Assembly: GCA_963691705.1 (NCBI GenBank)
Contig: OY829545.1
Span: 16,753,569-16,817,568, forward strand
Length of the DNA stretch: 64,000 bases
Origin: Viola odorata
Lineage: Eukaryota > Streptophyta > Magnoliopsida > Malpighiales > Violaceae
Direction: 5' to 3'
The notes below the pieces were generated by a model. The model ran no database searches. It was given only the letters and a program-made list of their open reading frames with translations, and had not been told where the DNA came from. The position numbers were made by a program, and so were the translations under genes. This document shows, one piece after another, positions 9,781 to 20,409 of the stretch (its first letter is position 1; each line of letters begins with the position of its first letter).

Positions 9781-11174
9781 TCATGCAATCTGAGTAGGAG
9801 TCAAGTTCGCTTTCTCACCGGTCAACACCGCAAAGCTAACTCTTCTCCTAGGTAACTCTACCTGGACATCACCATCATTCAATCTTTTGTAAGTACCTTG
9901 TACTTTACTCTTAACCGTGGTTCCAATCAATAGGTAAACATTGTTGGAAGCAAGCTCCCCCTTCATGATTACAGCTGCTCCTTTGCTTACCCTCATCAAT
10001 CTGTCTCTCGCTGTGTATCTATACCGGTGAGAATCCAATCTTCCAAGAGAGATTAAATTTCTTTTCAACTTCGGCACATATCTCACATTGCTGAGAGTTC
10101 TCACCAATCCATCATGCATCTTGATCTTCACATTGCCAATGCCTTCAACCTCTAGTTTTTCGTTATTGGCCAATGTGACAGATTTATCATCACAATCACC
10201 AAATGTACTAAACAATTCTTTGTTAGCACAAATATGAAAAGAACATGCAGAATCTAAAATCCAGGAATCTCTTACCTGCTCCTCACTTTTCTGCACTACC
10301 AATAGTTCAGCATCATCATCCTGAATAGTTGCAGCATCACCAATCTTTTCTTTACTCTTCTGCAGTTCTTTCAAATCAGTCATCAACTTCTGACAGTATG
10401 CTTTGATGTGACCCTTCTGGTGGCAATAGTAACACTCTTTCTCACTGTAGTCTGCCCTTGGTCTTGAACTGGATATGTTTCTTCCATAGCTGGAAGAAGC
10501 ACCTCTTCCTCTGTTTCTACCACGATGATCCTGTCCACTCGATGACCCTTCTGTAGCTAACAGTCTGTCACCACTATTCTTGCTCTCCACTCCTAACAGC
10601 TTCTCATTATCTATTAGGAAAGTCGTCACATCCTCCTTCTTCAAACTTGTCTTCCCTGCTGTAAGGGACTGCACCAGTGACTTGTATGACACAGGCAATG
10701 AAGAAAGAAGAAGTATCGCTTGCTCCTCATCTTCTACTTTCTCCCCTGTATTAAGCACTTTCGTCAACACCCGATTGAAATCCGACAAGTGCTTATGGAT
10801 GCTCATACCTTCATCCATCTTCAACGAATACAAGTCCAACTTCAGACTAAGTTTGTTTGTCACAGACTTGGAAGCATAAATACTTTCTAGCTTCTCCCAC
10901 GTTCCTTTTGGATACTTTCTAGCTTCTCCCACATTCCTTTTGGTGTCTGCTCCCCCATCACAGCATACTTTATTGATAGAGCTAATGCTAGCCTGATCTG
11001 ACTTGTCGCCTTTTTCAGAGCAGTTGCCCAATCACCATCTTTCATTCCTTCTGGCTTCTTATCACCAAGAGCGACGTCGAGATCCTTCATAGTCAACAAA
11101 TCCATCACAGTTGTCTGCCACACTGCGAAATCATTCTGTCCATCAAAAAGCTCAATCTTTGCGTTGTCGGTCAT
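9781..11174 (-). pseudogene. Copia-type gag with zinc knuckle and protease-like motif, frameshifted
   Basis: The first open frame (11174 to 10887) holds the N-terminal gag domain (ELFDGQNDFAVWQ). The second (11031 to 9781) holds the rest of gag, a CCHC knuckle (CYYCHQKGHIKAYC) and a protease-like site DSACSFHI, where family members usually have DSG. A pre-integrase-like tail follows (VYLLIGTT). A 32-bp tandem duplication at 10880-10943 separates the frames, and 32 is not a multiple of three. The role would be to form virus-like particles around element RNA. This copy is unlikely to make a full product. Confidence 0.8.
10880..10943. repeat. 32-bp tandem duplication that breaks gag
   Basis: Two adjacent copies starting ATACTTTCTAGCTTCTCCCA differ by one base (ACGTTCC against ACATTCC). 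The duplication shifts the gag reading frame and is the clearest disabling change in the element. Confidence 0.85.
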
Positions 11175-11188
11175 CTTTCAAACCTTAA

Positions 11189-11200
11189 GCTCCGCTACCA
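11189..11200 (-). other. Primer-binding site of the gag-only copia element
   Basis: On the minus strand TGGTAGCGGAGC lies two bases inside the 5' LTR. It differs at two positions from TGGTATCAGAGC, the usual plant copia primer site complementary to initiator methionine tRNA. Confidence 0.65.
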
Positions 11201-11202
11201 GT

Positions 11203-11989
11203 TGTTGGGGTTATTTCCAATCGACAATCAATTTGTGTAGCAAACAATCTTATCCCAAGAATCAATAACCCCTACCAATCAAAAGCAATCAAAAATAACA
11301 CAGAGATTTTTAACGTGGAAAACCTCAACAGGTAAAAAACCACGGGACCAAGCCAGTCAATCCACTATATGATGATCAATGTGTACAACCAAGCAAAATC
11401 CCTATCTCAACTATAGGAATAATCTGACATACACCACTATCACCAATAGTACCAATCAAACAATCCAATCAATCAATCAATCCGAGAAAAACAAGAGATA
11501 TGAGAATAGAGAACCAAAAACAGATTACCACTGCTTCAATTGGGACAGGATTTCTACCACACCAGACAACTTCTCACCGATCCAACCGTTAAGATTGAAG
11601 AACCAGAAGTCGTGCACCTGCTGTCCAAATTTCACCGAGATCCAACGGTGAACGAAGTCGCTGCGACGATTCTCCCGCAGCTGCACAGAGTTTGGCGAAA
11701 TCTGTTTTCTCTCTTTTCTTTCACAGGATGCTCAACAGCAACCCTCTCACAATCTCTCAGGATGTTCAACAACAATCCCTTTTACAATCTCTCTTGTCTC
11801 TCTCTCTTTGTCAAAACCTAGCCACCACCCACCTTTTATATTAGTGGACAACCTAATTAATTAGGTTACACAATCCTAATTCAAGTCATACTCAAATCTT
11901 TCCTTTTTCTAATCAAATTAAAACAAATAACCCCAATTGGGCTAGGCCCGCAACAATCTCCTTCAACCAATATGAGCTGGACTCCAATA
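11203..11989 (-). repeat. 5' LTR of the gag-only copia element
   Basis: Same length as the other LTR (787 bp). Its last base pairs read CCAATA where the other copy has CCAACA. Confidence 0.88.
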
Positions 11990-12205
11990 ATGTCAGCAGT
12001 CAAAGCCCACCCCCTACTACCTATACCAAAGAGCAAAGTAGTCCTCCATTATGTGTTAAAGTACTTAATGATCCAATTGTCTATTTATTTATTTATCGAA
12101 AGGTGAAAAGCGACAGTAGTACTGTTGTTATAAAATTTGACAATTCTATTTGGTACAAGGTTGCTTGCTGATGTGATGTTCACTTCGGTTTTTCTTGATA
12201 AAAGC

Positions 12206-12672
12206 AACCCTCCTCATTTCAAATTATTATGCAAGGTACGTTGCTACATCTATTTAGTTACAAACAGCAAAAACTTTCTAAACGAAGCAATTCTATCTAA
12301 GTATAAAGGCATGCCATGGAAACGAGCAGTTCAGCTCCGAAAAATACTTTGCGCAAATCCTTGCAAAGAGTTCCCCATCTCAGTAGTAACAGCTTCCGCC
12401 AAATACCTCGCTTAATAAAGTAACCACATCAGGAAAAAAGGACCATAAAAAATGCCATTAGTTAAGTTAGTTTGCAACACGAGGTGATCTAGCCGCAAAT
12501 GCGACTGAATTTAAATACCTCTTGAATGGTCTTCCTTAGATCAAAAACATCTTTCACTCTATTATCGAAGAATGCCCAAGTATCGTGAAAATCTGTCAAA
12601 GATACAATCAGGGATATAATGCAAGGCGTACATGGTCGTCTGAACAGAAATAGCAGTAGCATAACACACTCG
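12206..12672 (-). pseudogene. Duplicated 3' end of COQ9 (exons 5 and 6 plus flank)
   Basis: About 465 bp closely match 17743-18209, the 3' end of the intact COQ9 gene on the same strand. Exon 5 is still readable (DFHDTWAFFDNRVKDVFDLRK). The acceptor before exon 6 has changed from TTAG|GCGAG to TTAAGCGAG, which would shift splicing by one base. Similarity starts and stops abruptly. Upstream COQ9 exons are absent and LSM1 exon 2 begins only 70 bp away, so this fragment has no promoter or 5' coding region of its own. Confidence 0.88.
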
Positions 12673-12741
12673 AATATGATAGTGTAGAAAGGTCCCGTAT
12701 TGCTAAATATTTGACTCCTTACAATTATATCCATTCTTCAG

Positions 12742-13830
12742 AAAAACTTCTCATATTACTGCGTGATGGTCGAAAACTCATGGGGATACTTCGATCTTTT
12801 GACCAATTTGGTAGACTATGCGTCTTAAACAACAGATTTGCAGACTTTGATCCACTTTCTTTTGACATTAATTTCTGATGGAAGTTTTATTTTACTTTCA
12901 CAGCCAATGCAGTTCTTGAAGGTGCATGTGAACGAGTTATTGTTGGCCATCTTTACTGTGACATCCCCTTAGGTCTATATGTAATCCGTGGAGAGAATGT
13001 TGTCTTAATCGGAGAGATGGTATATACGTCATTCCTTTCTATGTATAACTTGATTGACATTGAATTCTTATCTAAAGTTTCTCTCTTATACTTTGTTATA
13101 GGACTTAGAGAAGGAGGAGCTCCCCCCCACTATGGCACGTGTGTCAACAGCAGAGATAAAAAGAGTAAGTGCTATACGTAATCCAGAACTGAACATATTA
13201 ATATTTTTGCACTATAATGTTTAATACAGTGGTCAAACCTGGTAATAAAGGGATCAAACGGACCTTAGGCTGGCATAATTGATTAGTTTCTTGCTAGGCA
13301 TAATGAGGCCACTTTTAGTGTCAAAAGCTATCATCTCAGATCTGATTGGGAATAACAGCTGGTGTATATACTTAGTATTTCTTCACTTAGTAATTTGTTT
13401 CATTCTAAAGAAACAAACAATTGTTTCATTGTATCTAGTTTCCAACTCACAATAGTTTAGGTTTAGACTTCGACAATGATTCTATAACTAATAACCTAAC
13501 ATGTGAGTTTGAATTCTTCCCGCTCTCTCCTTTTGCATGTTTTAGTAGTTAGATGTAATAGTGTCTGTGTCCTTTAAACTGTAAGCACAAAGAATTAAAT
13601 CACTTTTTAGCAATTTGAACCCAGCTGTCCCCACTCCCCCCACCCTATTGTACCAATTAGATTCAAGGTTTCGCAACTGACAATTTGGTATGTGAGTATG
13701 TGACTTGTTAGAATCACCTCTCAATGAATCAACTTCTTTTCTTTTGTATCAGGCCCAAAAGGCAGAAAGGGATGCTAGTGATCTAAAGGGCACTATGAGA
13801 AAAAGAATGGAGTTCCATGATTTTGATTAG
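12742..13830 (+). pseudogene. LSM1: LSM1 (Sm-like protein) gene missing its normal first exon
   Basis: Four exons join in frame: 12742-12810 (KLLILLRDGRKLMGILRS), 12904-13019 (ANAVLEGACERVIVG), 13102-13164 and 13753-13830, ending in MRKRMEFHDFD and TAG. These cover nearly all of the Sm fold and the plant LSM1 tail. LSM1 belongs to the cytoplasmic LSM1-7 ring that promotes mRNA decapping. The usual first exon (start to LASYLDK) is not found. Directly before the duplicated COQ9 piece, bases about 12174-12208 read DVMFTSVFLDK, a possible degraded relic of it. The frame is otherwise undamaged, so use of a distant alternative first exon cannot be excluded. Confidence 0.8.
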
Positions 13831-14488
13831 CAAATCCTGCCATTATTTTGCAAGTTCTTGTGATGTCCGCAAATTTTTGTGCGGTGTTTAGCCAAAAGTA
13901 GGAGAGGATGGGATAACCATGAGACTGTTACATTTTGTATGTTGTTGGTGGAAAACCTGTGGAACAGTAGCAAGAGTTTCGAAGATCTCGGTTGCTAAGG
14001 TTGGGATGATGAAGTTGGCATGTCAAAAGTGACTGGCAATATCCTTCTTCCTCAGGTATTTCTTGAGCAAGTTTGGATATGTGATGCATGTGACTAGGTT
14101 CCTCGTTCTCTTTTCTCGGCCAATTTACTAGGTTCCTCATTTTAGGTTAGGTATTGAATATTTTGCGTTATACCAAAGTTGGATGTGTATCTCCGCCCGT
14201 GCAGCTCCTCTTTGTTGAAATTGCTCTTTTTGTTGTTTCATTGCCGAGTTTTGCGATGACACGCTGTGTTTCATTCAGTAAATAATGTTCTATATTCTAA
14301 TCAACGTGGTACCTATGTTTATGCGTCTTTTGGCAGAATTGCCGTACTATATTCTTTGTGCTAAATATCTTCATTCCTGCAAGCCTTTGTATAGATCCAT
14401 TACATAGTTATATCCACGAACTTGAAAGTGAAACATTACAATATAATATATCACATGTATGATTAGCTTTAGGGTAGAACATCACTTA
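13831..14488. other. LSM1 3' flank
   Basis: Contains the presumed LSM1 3' untranslated region and AT-rich spacer. No other gene is recognised up to the kinase pseudogene stop at 14489. Confidence 0.5.
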
Positions 14489-14641
14489 TCAGCTTGCAAA
14501 TGCAATCAAACTAATTGATTCACTAGAATCACCCAACACATCAGAAGACTCATCTGTCTCTGCTACATTTGGCATTTCATCGGGACACAAAGCAGGTTTA
14601 GGAGGAATTTGTAGGTTTCCAGAATCTCCTTCAAGCATCTC

Positions 14642-16358
14642 TGATAGCATGTTTTTATGCACGATTTTCTCTCCATTTTCTCACCCATTTAAGACATGAT
14701 TCTGCTAAATTACCCTTATTTTCACTACTATTGCAGATCGAGGCCTAAAATGGGAGTTTATGCGAAAAGATGCATTTTTGGAGTATTTTGTGCAGTTTTG
14801 AGCTTCAAGACCAAAAGTCGAGGTCCCGAGTCCAAAGCAGCGTTCAAGATCCCAAATCGGATTCTCCATTCGGGACCCCGAAGGGCGAAGAATGACATTT
14901 CCACGTGTCATCTCGCCAAAGCTTCCATGTGTCTCCTCTGACACTGTTCCTGCAGTCTGCACTGACCACCAAATACCTACCGCTCTGACCATCTCAGCCC
15001 TTGAGCCCAGTCCAGACCTGCCCAAAGCTGGAAAAATCAGACAGCTTTATGCTTTTTCAGCTTTGTGCTTTAGGGAGGATGGATCCATTTTAGTAGGCTT
15101 TCAATTAATGCATTTTGTCCTTAGTTTTAGGCTGAAGATATTTTGTGCTTAGAGCTCCACTATATAAGGAGCATCTGAGAGTAGTTTAGGACATCTCTTA
15201 CCATCTATTATTATCTTATCACTTAGCATAATTTAGTTAGTTCTAGTTTTTCTTAGACTTCTCTCTAGTTTCTCTCTCTAGTTCTTGTTAGCATCTTCAA
15301 CCTTGCCGCCGGGATTCAAACAGATTTTAGTAACAAAGTCTTCTTCCCTTCATCTATTTATTTACTTATTATGTTTTCTTCAATTATTAATTGTTCATCT
15401 CTAAACATGAGTAGCTAAATCTTTAGTTCTTAGCAAGGGTTATTCAAGGGTTGCAAGGGCAGATTCGAGGCCTTCATGTGCTTAATATATTCTTGATACC
15501 ATATTCAATTACTTATCGTTTTAATTACATCTTTGCATGAAATAATTTGAGACCTGATCAACTGATTATTATTTTGTGTGAATGCTGCCATTTGTGTGAT
15601 GAATACGGAAGGAAAATTGCATGGGACAAGTAGGCATTTGTTTAGTCTTGGTTGCGCTGAAGTGGTCTCTAATGGATAGGGTGAGTAATTGATTAAAGCG
15701 AGGTCACGAGCCTGACAAACTGAGGGATCTTTAACTCTAGATTTGTCTTTTCTTAGCTTCATGGGCAGTTTGAGTATGGCCCCCCCGCATTCGTGCCTGG
15801 AGGGATGGCGAACTGTCAAGACTACCTCATATGTGGAAACGGGGGGTAGTTTCTCTTAAGAGAAAAGTAGGGGATATCCGAGAAATCTGGTCCCCATGTC
15901 ATTTCTATGATGTCTTAAATAGAATATTTTCGTGCTGATGACGATCGGGCCCCCGAATGCAACCTGAGAATGCCCTTTGCTAAGAATCCTTCTCTAATTG
16001 ATTATTTGAGTTTGTTATCTCTTTGTTTAATTATTTATGGACTCATTTGCTGATTTGTTTACTTTACCATTCGGGACCTCGAACGTGACATTCGAGACCC
16101 CGAATACTGCTTTCATAGATAGAAATTGTTAGCTCCCAAATCTATCTTGGCTAACTTGTTTAGCCAAGCAAACCCCCCCCCCCCCCCCCCCCCCCCCCCT
16201 CTGATTGTTACTTTTCTTGCTTTTGTCCCGCGAATTCATTCAAGACCTTAGATCAGTCTCTCACAATCCCTGTGTTCGACCCCGACTACCATTGTACACA
16301 TTATCTCTTGTGCACACACGTTTTTTGGCATTATAAATCTGTATTTGACTGACGATCA
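14642..16358. mobile_element. Solo LTR (1717 bp) inserted in the kinase pseudogene
   Basis: Begins TGATAGCATG, ends GACGATCA, and is flanked by an exact 5-bp duplication ATCTC (14637-14641 and 16359-16363). Removing the element and one ATCTC restores the conserved kinase motif VVEMLEG in frame, which fixes both ends. No coding sequence is inside. A TATATAAGG box near 15162 on the plus strand suggests plus orientation. Length and the CG-rich ...CGGGACCCCGA words suggest a Ty3/gypsy family. Recombination between two LTRs would leave exactly such a single copy. Confidence 0.85.
16173..16199. repeat. Homopolymer of 27 C
   Basis: A pure poly-C run inside the solo LTR near its right end. Such runs are rare in plant DNA and their length in an assembly is unreliable. 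Confidence 0.9.
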
Positions 16359-17240
16359 ATCTCCACCACTTTGTTCATCGAAGGTCGATTGATGGGGTTC
16401 ATTTGAATGCACCATAGTCCCACAATAACCATCTTCTTCACAATTATAGTTTCCTCCTCTGTGGCACTATCTCCGATTTCCATATCATCTCCGTTTGAGA
16501 CCTGGTCATGGACCCAAGATGGGAAGTAATGGCTGGAATTTTCTCTCGAAGCATTCAAATTCCTCCTTTTCCCTGCAATTTCTAGTAGCAGCATCCCAAA
16601 GCTATAAACATCTGCTTTGTAGGATACACGTCCGATGTTCTTGTAAAATAGTTCTGGAGCCATGTACCCCTATTATCCCTCTCGCTGCGGTAAGAGAGGC
16701 AAGGGTGTTTATTGCCGTTGGATACAGTTTCGCAAGCCCAAAGTCAGAAATTTTTGGGATGAAGTTCTCATCGAGAAGAATGTTGTGAGGTTTTATATCA
16801 AAGTGCAGTATCTACATATCACAACCTTGATGCAAGTATTCAATCCCACGAGCCACTCCAAAAGAGAAGTCAAAAAGTTTTTCCCAACTTAAAGACACAA
16901 ACCCTTGCTTAGGAAAAATGTACTTATCAAGAGATCCATTAGGCAGGAAAGTATAGACAAGAGCACGATTTGATCGCTCGTTGCAATACCCAATTAGGTG
17001 AACCACATTAACATGGTGAATCCTCCCTATTGTGATAACTTCATTCATGAAATCTTGCCCGTTTGTCACTTTGGAAGATTTGTCCAAAATCTTGATTGCT
17101 GCAAGTTCACCACTTCGGAGCTTCCCTTTATAAACACAACCAAAACCTCCTTCCCCTAATTTGTCCTTAAAGCATTTTGTAATCTTCTTGATATCAACAG
17201 AGATAACATGAAAGTTACAAGGGATAACTTGGTAAACAAC

Positions 17241-17874
17241 CCATCATGTTCTTTGTCCACATTATCAGGATAACATTAATCCATACAGAAAGTTATTAAA
17301 CATTGTCCACCAGAAACTCAAGCCATACACGACCATCCCATGCCACCTTGATACAAGCTTTTATTTCGCTTTTCGTAACGGACAACAGAAATTCAATCAG
17401 AAAGAGTGAACAAGGAGATGAGAGGCGCATGATTGGGGAAGAGTGAAACCACTTTGCCGAAGAGGCAAAAGAACTACTCTCCGTTACCCAATTCCAATCG
17501 GCAGCCAAAACCGGAGGAATGAGCACCAGTTACCCAATTCTGGTGTTATCCACAAACGCAGAACATTCTGGGCGTCATGCATCAAAATGGATACAGAAGT
17601 TCCTTTTGGAACAGATTCGAAATGGTCAATAGGCTCCAAGATCTCGCCACACGCTTTTGAGGTTTGTTCAAAACGGAAACATTTCAAAAGCAAACCCTTA
17701 CGATAAGATTGGAGGAGAAGTAGAAGTTCTTATCTTAAATACAAGCAACCCTCCTCATTTCAAATTATTATGCAAGGTACGTTGCTACATCTATTTAGTT
17801 ACAAACAGCAAAAACTTTCTAAACGAAGCAGTTCTATGATCTATCTAAGTAAAAAGGCATGCCATGGAAACAGT
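17241..17874. other. Spacer between kinase pseudogene and COQ9
   Basis: COQ9 3' flank from about 17743 (also present in the duplicated copy). 17296-17700 is open in places on both strands and less AT-rich, but no family was recognised. It could be the decayed 5' part of the kinase gene. Confidence 0.4.
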
Positions 17875-19528
17875 TCAGCTCCGAAAAATACTTTGCGCAA
17901 ATCCTTGCAAAGAGTTCCCCATCCCAGTAGTAACAGCTTCCGCCAAATACCTCGCCTAACAAAGTAACCACATCAGGAAAAAAGGACCATAAAAAATGCC
18001 ATTAGTTTGCAACACGAGGTGATCTAGCCGCAAATGCGACTGAATTTAATTACCTCCTGAATGGTCTTCCTTAGATCAAAAGCATCTTTCACTCGATCAT
18101 CCAAGAATGCCCGAGTATCGTGAAAATCTGTCAAAGATACAGTCAGGGATATAATGCAAGGCGTACATGGTCGTCTGAACAGAAATAGCAGTAGTATAAC
18201 ACACTCAGAATATTTTTTCCTGGTGCAAAGACAGAATGCAGTGAAAGCCTCTAAAATTTGATCAGTACGACAGAATTTTATCTACTTCTTTTTGACATCA
18301 TTCACTCTAGTGGTATAGATATAAGCAAACAACAATCACGTTCATAAAGCATTCACAATCATGATATAATACATGACTTTCCACTCATGATGCACCAAAA
18401 GGAACAAAAATCCAGACAGACACAAATGGATAGCCAAATTCTGAGACGAGAGAAGTGAAGAGAAAATAAACCTGGAGAACTATCAGTCAGCATGTAGATT
18501 TCTGAAGTCGAGTATATACCACCTAAAACAGTTCGTTTCACATACCAATCCATATCAGAACCCTCATCACCCACAGCATGCCAAATCTCATCAACCAACA
18601 TTGCCCGCTGCCTAAAACTTGTTGGAGCATTTGCCGGATTCGCCTGAAAGAATAACAATTAAGAATGACAACCGCACAATTTTAACTCAGATAATTGATC
18701 AACAAACACTAATTCCTTTAGAAAAGAGAAATCACATTACTTGAATGCTAAGTGCCTGGGGCCACTTAGATACATACGGCACTTGCATTTCCAGCCGAGT
18801 CCTAACAAGCTTTGCTATACGTTCACTAGGTACCAAATTTTGCAACTTTAGCTCTCCGGAATCGATGGTATCAATGAGCTTTTGTAGACACTCATCCATG
18901 AAAAACTGAAAGTAAACAAATCAATACGAGAATTACTCGCAGATTACATTGTCAAAATTACCTTTGTTTTCTTCTAAAAATGCTGTATTTACCTCAACCA
19001 GTGCGGCTTCTTTTCGAGGAAAAGATCCGACGATGGAAGGTGAGACGCCGGCATCTCGTGCTCCAGCGATCAATGCTTCATCGGTCCATCCTAAGCGCGA
19101 CTGCGACATAATCACATCTTAAGGATTAATTACTCATCAACCAAAGATCTTATCTACTCCGAGAACAGTATTAGACAGAGAAGAGAGTGTATGATCGATC
19201 GTACCACGTGGCGAAGCGAGGATTGGAGGACGCGAGCTTGCTCGTTTTGGTACTCAACGGTTACTCTCTCCCTCTTTCGCCGCTGCTGCGCATTCTCGCC
19301 TCCCGAAGAAGATGCTGACGGCGTATTATGCGCAGTTGAATCTGACGGGCGGGACGGGGGGCGGAGGTTAGGGTTTGGATGGGGGAAAGATTCTGGGTTG
19401 GGTGTCAAAGTGCAAAAGCGTGATCGGCCGATAACATTGGAGGATTGAGACGTCAATCGGAGACGGGTGGTGCTAGTGTTACGGAATGTTGCGCCGTAGA
19501 GGAGGCGCTTCGCCGCCGTTCTGTACAT
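17875..19528 (-). CDS. COQ9: COQ9, mitochondrial ubiquinone biosynthesis protein
   Basis: Six exons: 19205-19528, 18993-19100, 18741-18905, 18472-18643, 18054-18127 and 17875-17955, giving 307 residues. COQ9 is a lipid-binding matrix protein that presents the precursor to COQ7 in the CoQ synthesis complex. The first 50 residues are rich in Arg, Ser and Thr with few acids, as in a mitochondrial transit peptide. Family blocks are all present: LGWTDEALIAGARDAGVSP, SFPRKEAALVE, SKWPQALSIQ, LVDEIWHAVGD, DWYVKRTVLGGIYS and the DFHDTRAFLDDRVKDAFDL stretch. All introns are GT-AG. Exon 6 is short and ends SIFRS. A partial copy of the 3' end lies at 12206-12672. Confidence 0.93.
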
Positions 19529-20409
19529 TTTTGTTTTCAGTTATCAGTGAGAGAGTGGAGGAGAGTGTGGACCCTTTTCAGTGTAGAAAATGGGAAAATA
19601 AAATAGGATCTTTGGTTCCACGTAGCTGAATTCTGGGGCACAACGTGTCGATTTTGCTGCCACGAGGACTTCTGCGCCAACTGCTAATTTCTCTCTTTTT
19701 TCCTTTTTTTATGTGTTTGAACAGGCTGGGCTGGGCTGTGTAGTCCAGCCCATTTATCTTCTCTTAAGTATTAATTCGAGTTTTCTTATTCATATTTTTA
19801 TCTAAGATAAAAATAAAATCATTTAAGAAAATGATAAGAACACTTTTTTTTTTTTACCAATAGGAATGCACAAACAAAGAAACTTATAAGCCAGACTTTG
19901 CCCAAACTATTTATGGAAAGAAAATTTCAAGCATTACATTTTGGTGAAAAGCAAAGGCAAATAACACAACTAATTTGTCCACAATTAACGAAAGTCTCGA
20001 ACTTAAATGTTGGAAATAGAAAAATCGAGATAAGAGAATCATTACCTTTTAAGAGTCCATAAAACTCGACCGGTTTAGTGTTAATTAAGAAAACATCGGA
20101 AGAATAAAAAAAACAAAGGCCAAAAACACAGCATTAAGTTACATTTACTATGTGCAAAAGAATAAAAACAAAATTACACAAGTGAAAATAACCAGCAAAA
20201 AAAACAAAAAAAACTTTTCCCCCTAAACTTAGAAATGCAAATGTCATGCCTGTGAGAATTCCATGCACAAGTGGTTGATTTCTTTCTTTACATGAATGTG
20301 GAAAATTATCAAATGCAAGAAGCTACCCAAACAGTTCTAAACTATGCAGCTAGACATTGGGTGCTGGCAACTTCTCCTAACCTAATAAACAAAACACAAA
20401 CGCAATGCA
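19529..20409. other. COQ9 promoter and PRK 3' flank
   Basis: No gene is seen. COQ9 upstream sequence lies at the left side and AT-rich DNA, probably the 3' untranslated region of the receptor kinase, at the right. Confidence 0.5.

Larger units (their letters stand above)
8953..11989 (-). mobile_element. Non-autonomous Ty1/copia-type retrotransposon (TR-GAG-like) with both LTRs
   Basis: Two 787-bp direct repeats (8953-9739 and 11203-11989) start TGTTGGGG and end CCAACA or CCAATA. The 5-bp target duplication ATGTC is exact (8948-8952 and 11990-11994). The 1.46-kb interior holds only a minus-strand gag/protease-like region. Integrase, reverse transcriptase and RNase H are absent. Primer-binding site, polypurine tract and a TATA box in each LTR all agree with minus-strand transcription. 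By eye the LTRs differ at about two dozen positions (near 97% identity), so the insertion is fairly recent. It needs a helper element to move. Confidence 0.9.
14489..17240 (-). pseudogene. LRK10-like receptor kinase pseudogene split by a solo LTR
   Basis: Reading from 17240 downward the kinase domain is clear: glycine loop [11 protein letters not shown], lysine in [17 protein letters not shown] catalytic loop, DFG, then [21 protein letters not shown] and RPSMNKVVE. Three lesions are visible. A TAG at 16812-16814 precedes the catalytic loop, an extra G near 16666-16670 shifts the frame just before the APE motif, and a 1.7-kb insertion (14642-16358) separates VVE from MLEGD. The tail LQIPPKPALCPDE ends at a TGA at 14489-14491. 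The extracellular and membrane parts are not found. The HFD form of the catalytic loop is usual for LRK10L kinases. Confidence 0.88.

Noticed and set aside
9129..11821. LTR-internal open frames of 90 codons present twice
   Set aside because: They lie inside the two LTRs on the strand opposite to transcription and have no domain.
16495..16892. Plus-strand frames in the kinase region
   Set aside because: Antisense to the LRK10-like kinase pseudogene.
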